Part shown: piece by piece, positions 34,693-42,013 of the stretch
Numbering within the stretch: position 1 is the stretch's first letter
Layout: each line of letters opens with the position of its first letter
Notes under the pieces: generated by a model
The model's database searches: none
Seen by the model: only the letters and a program-made list of their open reading frames with translations
What the model was told of the DNA's origin: nothing
Source: Nitrospirota bacterium
Lineage (GTDB): Bacteria; Nitrospirota; Thermodesulfovibrionia; Thermodesulfovibrionales; UBA6898
DNA length: 64,000 bases
Assembly (NCBI GenBank): GCA_016214855.1
Contig: JACRMT010000016.1
Coordinates: 62,001 to 126,000, forward strand
Direction: 5' to 3'
Position numbers and translations under genes: made by a program

Positions 34693-36927
34693 ATGAAGAG
34701 CACAGCGGCAGCGATCGGACTTACCCCAAATGCATTAAAGGTCCTGGAAAAGAGATACCTGAAAAAAGACGAGGAAGGCAAGGTCGTCGAAGCACCAGCG
34801 GACCTTTTCAGGAGGGTTGCAAAGACCATTGCGCGCGCTGATATGATGTACGGGAAGTCGGAAGCTGATGTCCTGTTGCTCGAAGAAGAGTTCTATCACA
34901 TGATGACCTCCCTCGATTTTCTCCCAAACAGCCCAACACTCATGAATGCCGGAAGAAAGTTAGGCCAGCTCTCCGCATGCTTTGTGCTTCCTGTCGGAGA
35001 TTCCATGGAGTCCATATTCGATGCGGTAAAGCACACTGCCATCATCCATAAGTCAGGCGGCGGCACCGGCTTCAGCTTCTCGAATCTCAGACCAGGCGGC
35101 GATATTGTCGGCTCCACAAAAGGCGTATCATCAGGGCCCGTGTCGTTCATGACCGTATTTGACACGGCAACCGAGGCGGTGAAGCAGGGCGGCACCCGGA
35201 GAGGTGCAAACATGGGGATACTCCGTGTTGACCATCCTGATGTCCTCAACTTCATCACTGCCAAGGACGACAATTCCCGGTTCAACAACTTCAACATCTC
35301 GATCGCCATAACCGACCGTTTCATGCAGGCGGTCAAGGACGATACAGACTATGAACTGGTCAATCCCAGGACAAAGAACGTGGTCAGGTCGCTCAAGGCA
35401 CGCGAGGTCTTTGACCTCATCGTCAACCATGCCTGGAAAAACGGCGAACCCGGCATTGTCTTTATCGACAGGATCAACGCCTCGAACCCCACGCCAAAGG
35501 TCGGGGAGATCGAGTCAACAAACCCCTGCGGCGAGCAGCCGCTTCTGCCGTATGAGTCCTGCAACCTCGGCTCGATCAACCTCTCGATGATGGTAACTGA
35601 GGGCAAGGTCAACTATCAGAAGCTGAAGAAGACGGTCTGGAAGTCAGTACATTTCCTCGACAATGTGATCGACGTGAACAAATATCCTATTCAGAAGATC
35701 GCCGAGATGACGCGGGCCAACAGAAAGATCGGCCTTGGGGTCATGGGCTGGGCTGACATGCTGATCATGATGGGCGTCCCGTACAATTCCCCCCAGGCCA
35801 TAGAACTCGCAAAAGAGGTGATGGGCTTTATCCAGAAAGAAGGCAAAAACGCATCGTCTGCACTTGCTGAAGACAGGGGCGTATTCCCGAATTATGCTGA
35901 GAGCATCTATGACGGCAAGATGAAGATCAGGAATGCAACCGTCACGACGATCGCCCCTACAGGCACGCTCTCGATCCTCGCTACCTGCTCATCAGGCGTT
36001 GAGCCGCTCTTTGCCGTCTCCTATGTAAGGAACGTCATGGAGGGCACCAAGCTCCTTGAGATCAACCCGTATTTTGAGAAGGTGGCAAAGGAGCGTGGAT
36101 TCTGGTCCAGGGACCTGATGGAAAAGATAGCGGACAAGGGCTCGCTCCACGACTTTGACGAGATACCCGAGGATGTAAAGGCGGTCTTTGTGACTGCTCA
36201 CGACATCAAGCCGGTCGAGCATGTTGCCATGCAGGCGGCATTTCAGGAGTTTGTGGACAACGCAGTCTCCAAGACCGTGAACTTCTCCCATAGTGCAACG
36301 CCCAAGGATGTTGAGAATGTTTATCTGCTTGCGTACCAGCAGAATTGTAAAGGTGTGACCGTGTACCGCGACGGCTCACGCGATGAGCAGGTGCTCTCGA
36401 CCGGCAAGACAGGGGCAAAGCAGGCAGAGCCTCAGCCGACAGAGACAAAGATCGTCCCCAGAAAGCGGCCTGATGCGATCATCGGCGAGACCCGCACCAT
36501 GAACACCGGCTGCGGCACGATCTATGTGACCGTGAACGAGGATGAAAACGGCCATCTCTTTGAGCTCTTCACGCATATGGGCAAGGCAGGAGGCTGCGCC
36601 TCAAGCCAGGCAGAAGCGATCGGCAGACTGGTAAGCCTTGCGCTCCGTTCCAACATCGAGCCTGACGTGATCATCAAGCAGCTCAAGGGCATCACCTGCC
36701 ACAACCAGACCTGGGCAAACGGCGGCAAGATCACCTCATGCTCTGATGCCATAGCAAAGGCCCTCGAAAAGTATATGGAAAAGGGGACCAAGGGCAACGG
36801 CAACGGCGGCGACAAGCACCATAGAGAGAATGTCTTTATCGGCCAGTGTCCGGAATGCGGCGGCACAGTCGAGCACGAAGGCGGCTGCGCAGTCTGCCAC
36901 AGCTGCGGCTTCACCAAGTGCGCATAG
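34693..36927 (+). CDS. nrdJ: Adenosylcobalamin-dependent (class II) ribonucleotide reductase
   Basis: The 744-residue enzyme reduces ribonucleotides using adenosylcobalamin and needs no oxygen. Signatures include SGGGTGFSFSNLRP, GGTRRGANMG, NPCGEQPLLPYESCNLGSINL (active-site C279 and E281) and TIAPTGTLSILA. The C-terminus has the NrdJ tail with NTGCGTIYVTVNED, then a Cys-rich zinc-ribbon end (C719, C722 and the CAVCHSCGF motif). No second subunit is needed. A near-identical copy of the last 40 codons lies at 37900-38022. Confidence 0.96.
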   Translation: MKSTAAAIGLTPNALKVLEKRYLKKDEEGKVVEAPADLFRRVAKTIARADMMYGKSEADVLLLEEEFYHMMTSLDFLPNSPTLMNAGRKLGQLSACFVLPVGDSMESIFDAVKHTAIIHKSGGGTGFSFSNLRPGGDIVGSTKGVSSGPVSFMTVFDTATEAVKQGGTRRGANMGILRVDHPDVLNFITAKDDNSRFNNFNISIAITDRFMQAVKDDTDYELVNPRTKNVVRSLKAREVFDLIVNHAWKNGEPGIVFIDRINASNPTPKVGEIESTNPCGEQPLLPYESCNLGSINLSMMVTEGKVNYQKLKKTVWKSVHFLDNVIDVNKYPIQKIAEMTRANRKIGLGVMGWADMLIMMGVPYNSPQAIELAKEVMGFIQKEGKNASSALAEDRGVFPNYAESIYDGKMKIRNATVTTIAPTGTLSILATCSSGVEPLFAVSYVRNVMEGTKLLEINPYFEKVAKERGFWSRDLMEKIADKGSLHDFDEIPEDVKAVFVTAHDIKPVEHVAMQAAFQEFVDNAVSKTVNFSHSATPKDVENVYLLAYQQNCKGVTVYRDGSRDEQVLSTGKTGAKQAEPQPTETKIVPRKRPDAIIGETRTMNTGCGTIYVTVNEDENGHLFELFTHMGKAGGCASSQAEAIGRLVSLALRSNIEPDVIIKQLKGITCHNQTWANGGKITSCSDAIAKALEKYMEKGTKGNGNGGDKHHRENVFIGQCPECGGTVEHEGGCAVCHSCGFTKCA

Positions 36928-36953
36928 GTAATCATTCGATATAGAGAATCGCG

Positions 36954-36979
36954 AAGGGCTGAACCTCTGTTCAGCCCTT
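36954..36979 (+). terminator. Terminator hairpin after nrdJ
   Basis: AAGGGCTGAAC and GTTCAGCCCTT form a perfect 11-bp stem with loop CTCT, followed by TGTAGTT. It lies 27 bases after the nrdJ stop. Confidence 0.8.
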
Positions 36980-37042
36980 TGTAGTTGAGTACAGAGGATA
37001 ACGGGTCAACAGAGGGGAGGCGGCTTGTCACTTATTATTCGA

Positions 37043-37074
37043 TTGACCGGACTATATCATAGGTATATCATACC
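37043..37074 (+). promoter_or_regulatory. Promoter and direct repeat at the tumE-like gene
   Basis: TTGACC (37043-37048) and TATCAT (37066-37071) are spaced by 17 bases. The -10 lies in the second unit of a direct repeat, TATATCATAGG / TATATCATACC (37053-37074), a likely binding site for the HTH antitoxin. Transcription would start about at the ATG at 37078, and no ribosome binding site is present, so the message may be leaderless. Confidence 0.6.
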
Positions 37075-37077
37075 AAT

Positions 37078-37368
37078 ATGAAAGCCCACCTGATTCTTTA
37101 TGAAAAGGGCTTTGATGAGCTGGGCAACACTATTGAGGTTAAGATGTGGCAATTGCCTGCACCGACAGAGGACAAACCACATGGGTACAAATACTCGCTC
37201 GTCTATATCGTTGATGATATCAGGGTTATTGGATATGACAACGCTGAAGCAAAGGGAGACCACCGGCATATTTATGAAGCAACAAATGTATATCGTTATG
37301 TCAGTCTTCGTGATTTGGTAACAGATTTCTACAACGACGTGGAGAAGTTTAAAAGAGGTGAACTATGA
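37078..37368 (+). CDS. TumE-like toxin (DUF6516 family)
   Basis: The 96-residue protein has alternating strands and helices (HLILYEKGFDEL, IEVKMWQLP, GYKYSLVYIV, NVYRYVSLRDLVTDFYNDVEKFKRG), which resembles the DUF6516 toxins paired with HTH antitoxins. It overlaps the following HTH gene by four bases (ATGA), the usual toxin-antitoxin layout. The family is thought to act on RNA, but no catalytic residue can be fixed here. The assignment rests on overall pattern and gene pairing. Confidence 0.65.
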   Translation: MKAHLILYEKGFDELGNTIEVKMWQLPAPTEDKPHGYKYSLVYIVDDIRVIGYDNAEAKGDHRHIYEATNVYRYVSLRDLVTDFYNDVEKFKRGEL

Positions 37369-37736
37369 AGGTCAAAAAGATCAAGGTCGGGATTAAGGAC
37401 TTAAAGGGAATCCTGGACAATGTAGTAAGGGCCGGAGAGGCCATCGAGAGGGGAGAGAGGCTAAAGCCTGTCAGAGATCCTGAGATTAATTTCACAAGCT
37501 TTGAATCGTTCAGAAAAGCTCTGACCCCCAAGCGGCTGGAGCTGTTGCATATCGTCAAAACCCAAAAGCCTTCATCCATTAATGAACTTGCAAGGATGGC
37601 AAAGAGGGACGTGAAAAATGTTGCTGACGATGTGAAGTATCTTGTACGCATCGGCCTGGTTGAGATCAGGGAGGACAAGCGCAAGACAGCGCCCGTGATA
37701 AGTTACGATCAGATAGCGTTGGAAATAGCGGTATGA
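37365..37736 (+). CDS. HTH antitoxin, TumA-like (HVO_A0114-type DNA-binding protein)
   Basis: The 123-residue protein has an N-terminal linker and a winged helix-turn-helix: LTPKRLELLHIVKTQKPSS, INELARMAKRDVKNVADDVKYL and LVEIREDKRKTAPVISYD. It would neutralise the upstream toxin and repress their shared promoter, where a direct repeat is seen. A broken copy of its first 24 codons occurs at 38886-38966, so the module has been duplicated or recombined in this island. Confidence 0.75.
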   Translation: MKVKKIKVGIKDLKGILDNVVRAGEAIERGERLKPVRDPEINFTSFESFRKALTPKRLELLHIVKTQKPSSINELARMAKRDVKNVADDVKYLVRIGLVEIREDKRKTAPVISYDQIALEIAV

Positions 37737-37744
37737 CTGCTGGC

Positions 37745-37855
37745 CATGAATATGAAAGAATCGACCTGAAGATCGTCCACAGGGGTATGGCAAAAGATCA
37801 GCAAAGACCTTGATGCATACTGCAGGGCAGTGGTGAAGAATTTTAAGTTGTAGTG
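37745..37855 (+). pseudogene. hepT 3' remnant
   Basis: The DNA matches the end of the intact hepT at 38755-38864 (CATGAATATGAAAGAATCGA..., CTGCAGGGCAGTGGT...) with scattered substitutions. An extra G and a shortened A-run shift the frame. The 5' three quarters of the gene are missing. Confidence 0.85.
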
Positions 37856-37899
37856 TTCAGTGGAGGGTAAGTGAAAGCGAGATTAGTAAGCAATAAAGC

Positions 37900-38022
37900 G
37901 GCGGCGACAAGAACCATAGAGAGAACGTCTTTATCGGCCAGTGTCCGGAATGCGGCGGCACGGTCGAACACGAAGGCGGCTGCGCGGTCTGCCATAGCTG
38001 CGGCTTTACCAAGTGCGCATAA
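37900..38022 (+). pseudogene. Second copy of the nrdJ C-terminal zinc-ribbon end
   Basis: The last 40 codons of an nrdJ gene, including stop, lie here with the frame preserved. Compared with 36805-36927 most differences are silent third-position changes (for example ACA to ACG, TTC to TTT, TAG to TAA), with one His-to-Asn change. That pattern suggests descent from a second, once functional nrdJ and not a recent slip copy. Everything upstream of GGDKN is gone; the junction is AATAAAGC. Confidence 0.9.
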
Positions 38023-38026
38023 CAAC

Positions 38027-38452
38027 GTGGATCCCATAGAGGATTTAACAAGGATAAAGCGGTATTTCAGGGAAAGGGCCGAAGTTTCGGCCCTTTATCT
38101 TTTCGGCAGCTTCAGCAGGGATAAGGTTAATGCCGAGAGCGATATCGACATCGCCGTACTGATCGACGAATCACAGCTGAAGGGAAAGAACTTTGAGTCT
38201 TTGAAAAATCGCTATTATGCAGCGTCTCCTTCCTTTTCGCTGCGGCCTGTTGATATCGTGATCCTGAACACTGCGCCTACCTTCCTTAAGTATCAGGTGC
38301 TGAAAACCGGGAAAGTCCTCTTTGACAGAAAGCGAAAGCTTAGGGTCCACTTTACTGAACGGGCGATAATCGAATACCTTGATTTCAAACCACTTCAGGA
38401 CATCTGCCTCAATGGGGTTTCAAAGCGCATCAGGAGGGCAAACAATGGTTGA
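38027..38452 (+). CDS. MntA-like minimal nucleotidyltransferase antitoxin
   Basis: The 141-residue protein has the nucleotidyltransferase signature LFGSFSRDK with the metal-binding D39 and D41 (SDIDIAVLI), followed by SLRPVDIVIL. MntA enzymes inactivate the HepT toxin by adding nucleotides to a tyrosine. The GTG at 38027 lies only four bases after the nrdJ remnant's stop and has no ribosome binding site, so the natural promoter and start may have been replaced. It overlaps hepT by eight bases. Confidence 0.82.
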   Translation: MDPIEDLTRIKRYFRERAEVSALYLFGSFSRDKVNAESDIDIAVLIDESQLKGKNFESLKNRYYAASPSFSLRPVDIVILNTAPTFLKYQVLKTGKVLFDRKRKLRVHFTERAIIEYLDFKPLQDICLNGVSKRIRRANNG

Positions 38453-38864
38453 TAGACCTCTCGTATTGAGAAAAATAGAAAAGATCGAGATATACCTTGG
38501 AGCAATAAGGGCCAGAAAAGATCCAGGGATTGCAGCATTCCAGAAAGACAGTGACCTCCAAAGTATCATACTCTTCAACCTAATCCAGGCTATTCAGGCA
38601 TGCAGCGATATAGCAGCGCATATTCTGAGCGACGCCGGATGGGAAGTTCCGGGCTCTCAGGCAGCGATATTCGAGACCATGACAAAGAAAAAAGTGATCG
38701 GCCCGCAGCTGTCGAAGAAGATGATCCAGATGGCAGGGTTCAGAAATAGGATCGTGCATGAATACGAAAAGATCGACCTGAAGATCGTCCACAGGGTATG
38801 GCAAAAAAAAAGCAAAGACCTTGATTCGTTCTGCAGGGCAGTGGTTAAGAAATTTGGATTGTAG
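38445..38864 (+). CDS. HepT-like HEPN-domain RNase toxin
   Basis: The 139-residue all-helical protein carries the HEPN motif R-x4-H-x-Y as R100, H105 and Y107 (FRNRIVHEYEKID), the catalytic site of the RNase and the target tyrosine modified by MntA. CAGGAGGG at 38431 precedes the ATG. A frameshifted remnant of the same gene is at 37745-37855. Confidence 0.85.
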   Translation: MVDRPLVLRKIEKIEIYLGAIRARKDPGIAAFQKDSDLQSIILFNLIQAIQACSDIAAHILSDAGWEVPGSQAAIFETMTKKKVIGPQLSKKMIQMAGFRNRIVHEYEKIDLKIVHRVWQKKSKDLDSFCRAVVKKFGL

Positions 38865-38885
38865 GATGCGCTTGTGAGCAATAAA

Positions 38886-38966
38886 GTCACAAAGATTAAG
38901 ATTGGGATTAAGGACTTAAAGGGAGTCCTGGACAATGTAGTAAGGGCCGGAGTAGAAGTATTTTAG
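38886..38966 (+). pseudogene. tumA 5' remnant
   Basis: The sequence is a close copy of the start of the HTH antitoxin gene at 37374-37440 (GGGATTAAGGACTTAAAGGG, then GACAATGTAGTAAGGGCCGG). It departs after GCCGGAG and ends in TAG at 38966, immediately before the GTG of the RelA/SpoT-domain gene. Confidence 0.85.
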
Positions 38967-40001
38967 GTGATTACCATTGAACAGCTCAGAAAAGATTACG
39001 AATCCAGCCGTGTCCTGTATACGGATTTTTTAAAAGAAATTAGTAATCAGCTTAAGACAATACTTGAAAATCATGGTGTGACAAAAATAGCAGAAATTAG
39101 TCAACGGGTTAAAGGGTTTGATTCAATTGAACAAAATATCCGCAACTTAAAATTTGCGTCTACAATTCCCGAACACTTAGCGCAGGTAAAGGATTTAGCC
39201 GGAATCAGGATTGCTTTATTGTTTAAAAGGTATATCGATCCAATATGCTCCTCAATTGAAGCACATTTCGAGATTCAGAAAAAGAAATACATATTTCATG
39301 AAGATGATCAATTTGGATATAAATCTGTGCATTATGAGGTACGTTTGAAACGGGCTGCTTGTATGCCTGACATCTTTGACAAGTTTGGCAATCTAATTGC
39401 AGAAATTCAAGTTAGGACGCTATCACAACATTTATGGGCGGCTGCCTCTCACTATATGAATTACAAAGAGAGAAAAGATGTTGGCAAGGATCTTCTGCGG
39501 CCTCTCAGCAGAATGGCTGCACTCTTGGAGCTAATTGACGAGGAGTATGATCGCTTATTGAATCAGAAAGAAGAGTATCTAATAAAGGCTGATATTAGTG
39601 ATTCCTTAGAGACTCTCAATGTAGATTTGCTTTCAAAGATACTTAATGAAGAATTCCCGGATTCTAAGGGTTTTGCGTTGGATGAAAATATGAGTAGCAT
39701 ATTGGCCGATTTATTCCTCTTTGAAGTGAAGACAGTGAAGGACTTTCGAAATCTTCTAAATAAGCAGAAGACGAAGGTTCTTGAACTTAAGGAAGTCGCC
39801 TTCAAAATAATCCGTGATGCTGAACCCGATGTAGCGCCTGACGCAATAGATTTCTCGATACAGGTCATTATAAGAAAAATGCTTGATTTTGAATTTAGCA
39901 AAGAAGATAGATGGGGATTTTTTGAGAAAGTAAGTAGGCTACCAGCCGGAACTGTGGGAAAGCTTATTTCCACTATGGAAGGCGAAGAAGGAGAAAAATA
40001 A
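38967..40001 (+). CDS. RelA/SpoT-domain protein (putative small alarmone synthetase)
   Basis: The 344-residue protein has an N-terminal nucleotidyltransferase domain of the RelA/SpoT synthetase type: R47/K49 region (ISQRVKGFDSI), D76 in KDLAGIR, G-loop Y118 and H122 (FGYKSVHYEV), and E146 in AEIQVRT followed by HLWAAASHY. No hydrolase, TGS or ACT domain is present; the C-terminal 170 residues are helical and unknown. The key synthetase residues look intact, so (p)ppGpp-like synthesis or a toxic pyrophosphokinase role is possible. The gene is visibly more AT-rich than its neighbours, and the GTG start abuts a foreign gene fragment, which suggests transfer. Confidence 0.78.
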   Translation: MITIEQLRKDYESSRVLYTDFLKEISNQLKTILENHGVTKIAEISQRVKGFDSIEQNIRNLKFASTIPEHLAQVKDLAGIRIALLFKRYIDPICSSIEAHFEIQKKKYIFHEDDQFGYKSVHYEVRLKRAACMPDIFDKFGNLIAEIQVRTLSQHLWAAASHYMNYKERKDVGKDLLRPLSRMAALLELIDEEYDRLLNQKEEYLIKADISDSLETLNVDLLSKILNEEFPDSKGFALDENMSSILADLFLFEVKTVKDFRNLLNKQKTKVLELKEVAFKIIRDAEPDVAPDAIDFSIQVIIRKMLDFEFSKEDRWGFFEKVSRLPAGTVGKLISTMEGEEGEK

Positions 40002-40089
40002 AACAAAATATGAGGCCGAGAAGTCTCTTTTAGGAAGTGCTAGAAAGTGTCAGGTCTACACCTTGACAGGTTACGGGAATAGAACGGTT

Positions 40090-40320
40090 ATGAAAGAAAA
40101 AGCGACGATACGGTCTGGCAGTGATGTTATTGAAATTCCGCTGGAGATGGATGACGGGCGGGAAGTTGGCTCGCTCCAGATCGATGGGGTTTCCTATCAC
40201 TTCGAGCGGATCAGGAAAGAGATCTTGCTGAGCGAATATAAAGTTGATGGTGACCCTGACTATGAGCCGCAGACAGATCCAGAGGGTTACTGTTACATCC
40301 TTGCGCCGTTTTGTGAATAA
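40090..40320 (+). CDS. Small protein of unknown function
   Basis: The 76-residue acidic product begins MKEKATIRSGSDVIEIPLEM at the ATG at 40090 and ends GYCYILAPFCE. I do not recognise the family. It holds short beta-strands (GSLQIDGVSYHFERI) and no signal peptide. A copy of its last 25 or so codons, with the same stop and following repeat, lies at 41325-41410, which shows that the segment was duplicated around the AbrB/PIN module. Confidence 0.5.
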   Translation: MKEKATIRSGSDVIEIPLEMDDGREVGSLQIDGVSYHFERIRKEILLSEYKVDGDPDYEPQTDPEGYCYILAPFCE

Positions 40321-40336
40321 GGAAAGAGACAATAAA

Positions 40337-40493
40337 TAACCCCTCCTCACCTCCCCTTACCTCAAGTGGAGGGACAAGATGGCAAGAGAAGAACGAGACA
40401 TGACCAATAACGTCATCAAGGGTAACTGAAGTGTTGGAATTGAGAACTCCTTCTAATTTCCCCCTTGAGATAAGGGGGGCTGAGGGGGTTATG
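40337..40493. repeat. Dispersed palindromic repeat, family A, copy 2
   Basis: The left part TAACCCCTCCTCACCTCCCC and the right part TTTCCCCCTTGAGATAAGGGGGG ending GAGGGGGTTATG flank about 80 bases. Together with the gene tail before it, this unit repeats directly at 41325-41537. An additional short GCTGAGGGGGTTATG copy lies at about 40556-40570. Confidence 0.8.
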
Positions 40494-40601
40494 TGTCTTG
40501 AGGTATTATGAAAATCTTAAGAAATGATCCGGCATTAAAGCAACGAAGACAGGAGCTGAGGGGGTTATGTCACTAAGAGCCAGCCATGCATCAAATCAAG
40601 T

Positions 40602-40630
40602 TTGACTTAGTTATCGGTAAGACTTAATAT
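40602..40630 (+). promoter_or_regulatory. Promoter of the abrB/PIN operon (TTGACT-17-TAATAT)
   Basis: TTGACT at 40602-40607 and TAATAT at 40625-40630 have optimal 17-base spacing. The -10 box lies at the centre of the palindrome at 40611-40646, so repressor binding would block RNA polymerase. Confidence 0.85.
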
Positions 40631-40646
40631 TAAGTATTACCGATAA
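40611..40646. promoter_or_regulatory. 36-bp palindromic operator for the AbrB-type antitoxin
   Basis: The left half TTATCGGTAAGACTTAAT and right half ATTAAGTATTACCGATAA are reverse complements except for one position. It covers the promoter spacer and -10 box and ends at the AAGGAGG ribosome binding site of the antitoxin gene. Autoregulation by the swapped-hairpin antitoxin or the antitoxin/toxin complex is the expected use. Confidence 0.85.
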
Positions 40647-40658
40647 GGAGGTAAGGCA

Positions 40659-40913
40659 ATGTCATTCATAACAAAAAAAGGACAGGTTACCATTCCCAAA
40701 CCGTTCAGGGAAAAACTCCACATACAGGAAGGCGACAGCCTCGACTTTGAAATGCGCGACGATGTCCTGATAATAAAGAAACGGACAAGAAAATCCATAT
40801 TAAGTCTTGGCGGCATTGCACAGGGAAGAAAAGTCGGCAAAGGAGATGAAAGAGCATTCACCCGGAAAGTCATAGCCGAAAAGATTGCAAAAGAAGGCTC
40901 CAAACATGGATGA
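40659..40913 (+). CDS. AbrB/MazE-type swapped-hairpin antitoxin
   Basis: The 84-residue protein opens MSFITKKGQVTIPKPFREKL and continues with EGDSLDFEMRDDVLIIKKR, a classic AbrB/SpoVT DNA-binding hairpin of VapB type. The C-terminal half would wrap the toxin. AAGGAGG lies upstream. It overlaps the PIN gene by eight bases and is preceded by a matching palindromic operator. Confidence 0.92.
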   Translation: MSFITKKGQVTIPKPFREKLHIQEGDSLDFEMRDDVLIIKKRTRKSILSLGGIAQGRKVGKGDERAFTRKVIAEKIAKEGSKHG

Positions 40914-41316
40914 TCCTGTCTTTGTCGACACCAATGCATTCCTCAGATTCTTTGTGCGGGACGTGGAGCCGTTCTATCTTAAGGCAAAGGAGCTTTTTGA
41001 AAAGGCGGACAAGGGATCTGTAAAACTCGAAACAAGCGATCTCGTGATTGCAGAAATTGTTTTGGTCCTTGAATCGTATTATGCCTTTTCAAGGGCGGAG
41101 ATACAGCGAGTGATCGATACGATCCTTGAAACAAGAAACATCAAGGTTGCCAACCAGTCAAGAATTACCGAGGCAGCCCGTCACTATTCATCGGGCAAGA
41201 TCGATTTTATCGATGCATACAATATCGCCTATATGAAAGCGAAAAATTACTCTAAGATTGCAACATTCGATGTAAAGCACTTTAAAAATGTCGAGGGGCT
41301 GAAACTTGTCTTGTAG
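40906..41316 (+). CDS. PIN-domain RNase toxin (VapC-like)
   Basis: The 136-residue protein starts at ATG 40906 inside the antitoxin's 3' end. PIN-domain acidic residues are in place: D8 (VFVDTNAFLR), Glu in VIAEIVLVLE, Asp in FIDAYNIAYM and Asp in TFDVKHF. The fold is a metal-dependent endoribonuclease that usually cleaves specific tRNAs or rRNA. The longer frame from 40885 has no added support. Confidence 0.92.
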   Translation: MDDPVFVDTNAFLRFFVRDVEPFYLKAKELFEKADKGSVKLETSDLVIAEIVLVLESYYAFSRAEIQRVIDTILETRNIKVANQSRITEAARHYSSGKIDFIDAYNIAYMKAKNYSKIATFDVKHFKNVEGLKLVL

Positions 41317-41324
41317 TGCATGAT

Positions 41325-41537
41325 CATATAAAGTCGACGGAGACCCTGATTATGAGCCGCAGACAGATGCAGAGGGTTATTGTTACATCCTCGCGCCGTT
41401 TTGTGAATAACAAGAAGAGACCATAACCCCTCCTCGCCTCCCCTTACCCCAAGGGGAGGAATAGGACAGGAAGAAAAGACTGAGGCATGACGAGTGATAT
41501 CTTCCCCCTTGAGGTAAGGGGGACTGAGGGGGTTATG
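41325..41537 (+). repeat. Direct-repeat copy of the unit at 40237-40493 (gene tail plus family A repeat)
   Basis: This stretch repeats the tail of the small unknown gene (TATAAAGTCGACGGAGACCC to the stop at 41410) and then a family A palindromic element from TAACCCCTCCTCGCCTCCCC to GAGGGGGTTATG. It flanks the AbrB/PIN module on the right as 40237-40493 does on the left. Confidence 0.85.
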
Positions 41538-41625
41538 TCTCTAACAAGTGAGTAATTGGATCGGACTTGCTTATTGATTTTTTGCATTGCTCCGAGATAC
41601 AGAATGTAAAAAAGGAAACAAACTC

Positions 41626-41976
41626 ATGAAAAAAGACTATTATTTATATCTTGTAGCAATCACGTTTGGTGCGGCGATATGGTATTTCATCGCAGCGGCC
41701 TCAGGACGAAGAGAGGCCTGGGATTCCGGCCTGTATTTCACGATGGGCATGCCGGCTGTCTGCCTGATCTCTTTTGCATTAGGCTTCTTTGCGCCTGTCA
41801 GATCGTGGCGATGGGGAATCGCACCGCTCTTCGGACAGTTTATCTGGATGCTCCTTACACAGGGAGTAGGCAATCTCCTGCCCCTCGGCATCATTGTATT
41901 CGCTGTGCTTTCCGTTCCGTCGGTCCTTGCCGCTCTCTTCGGCGGGTTTCTTGGAGCCAGAAAGGCACAGCACTGA
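41626..41976 (+). CDS. Small integral membrane protein of unknown function
   Basis: The 116-residue product is started at the ATG at 41626 (MKKDYYLYLVAITFGAAIWY), because the 13 residues upstream are hydrophilic and lack a ribosome binding site. It has four predicted membrane helices: about 6-24, 40-58, 66-80 and 84-107. No family motif is recognised. It lies 37 bases ahead of the flavodiiron gene. Confidence 0.7.
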   Translation: MKKDYYLYLVAITFGAAIWYFIAAASGRREAWDSGLYFTMGMPAVCLISFALGFFAPVRSWRWGIAPLFGQFIWMLLTQGVGNLLPLGIIVFAVLSVPSVLAALFGGFLGARKAQH

Positions 41977-42013
41977 GCTGCACTATTTTTATGAAGGACA
42001 ATAGATAACGCAG

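Noticed and set aside
19878-41540. Possible CRISPR array or insertion-sequence ends from the repeated palindromes
   Set aside because: Copies are few, imperfect and scattered between genes, with no regular spacers and no transposase. They fit REP/MITE-like dispersed repeats.
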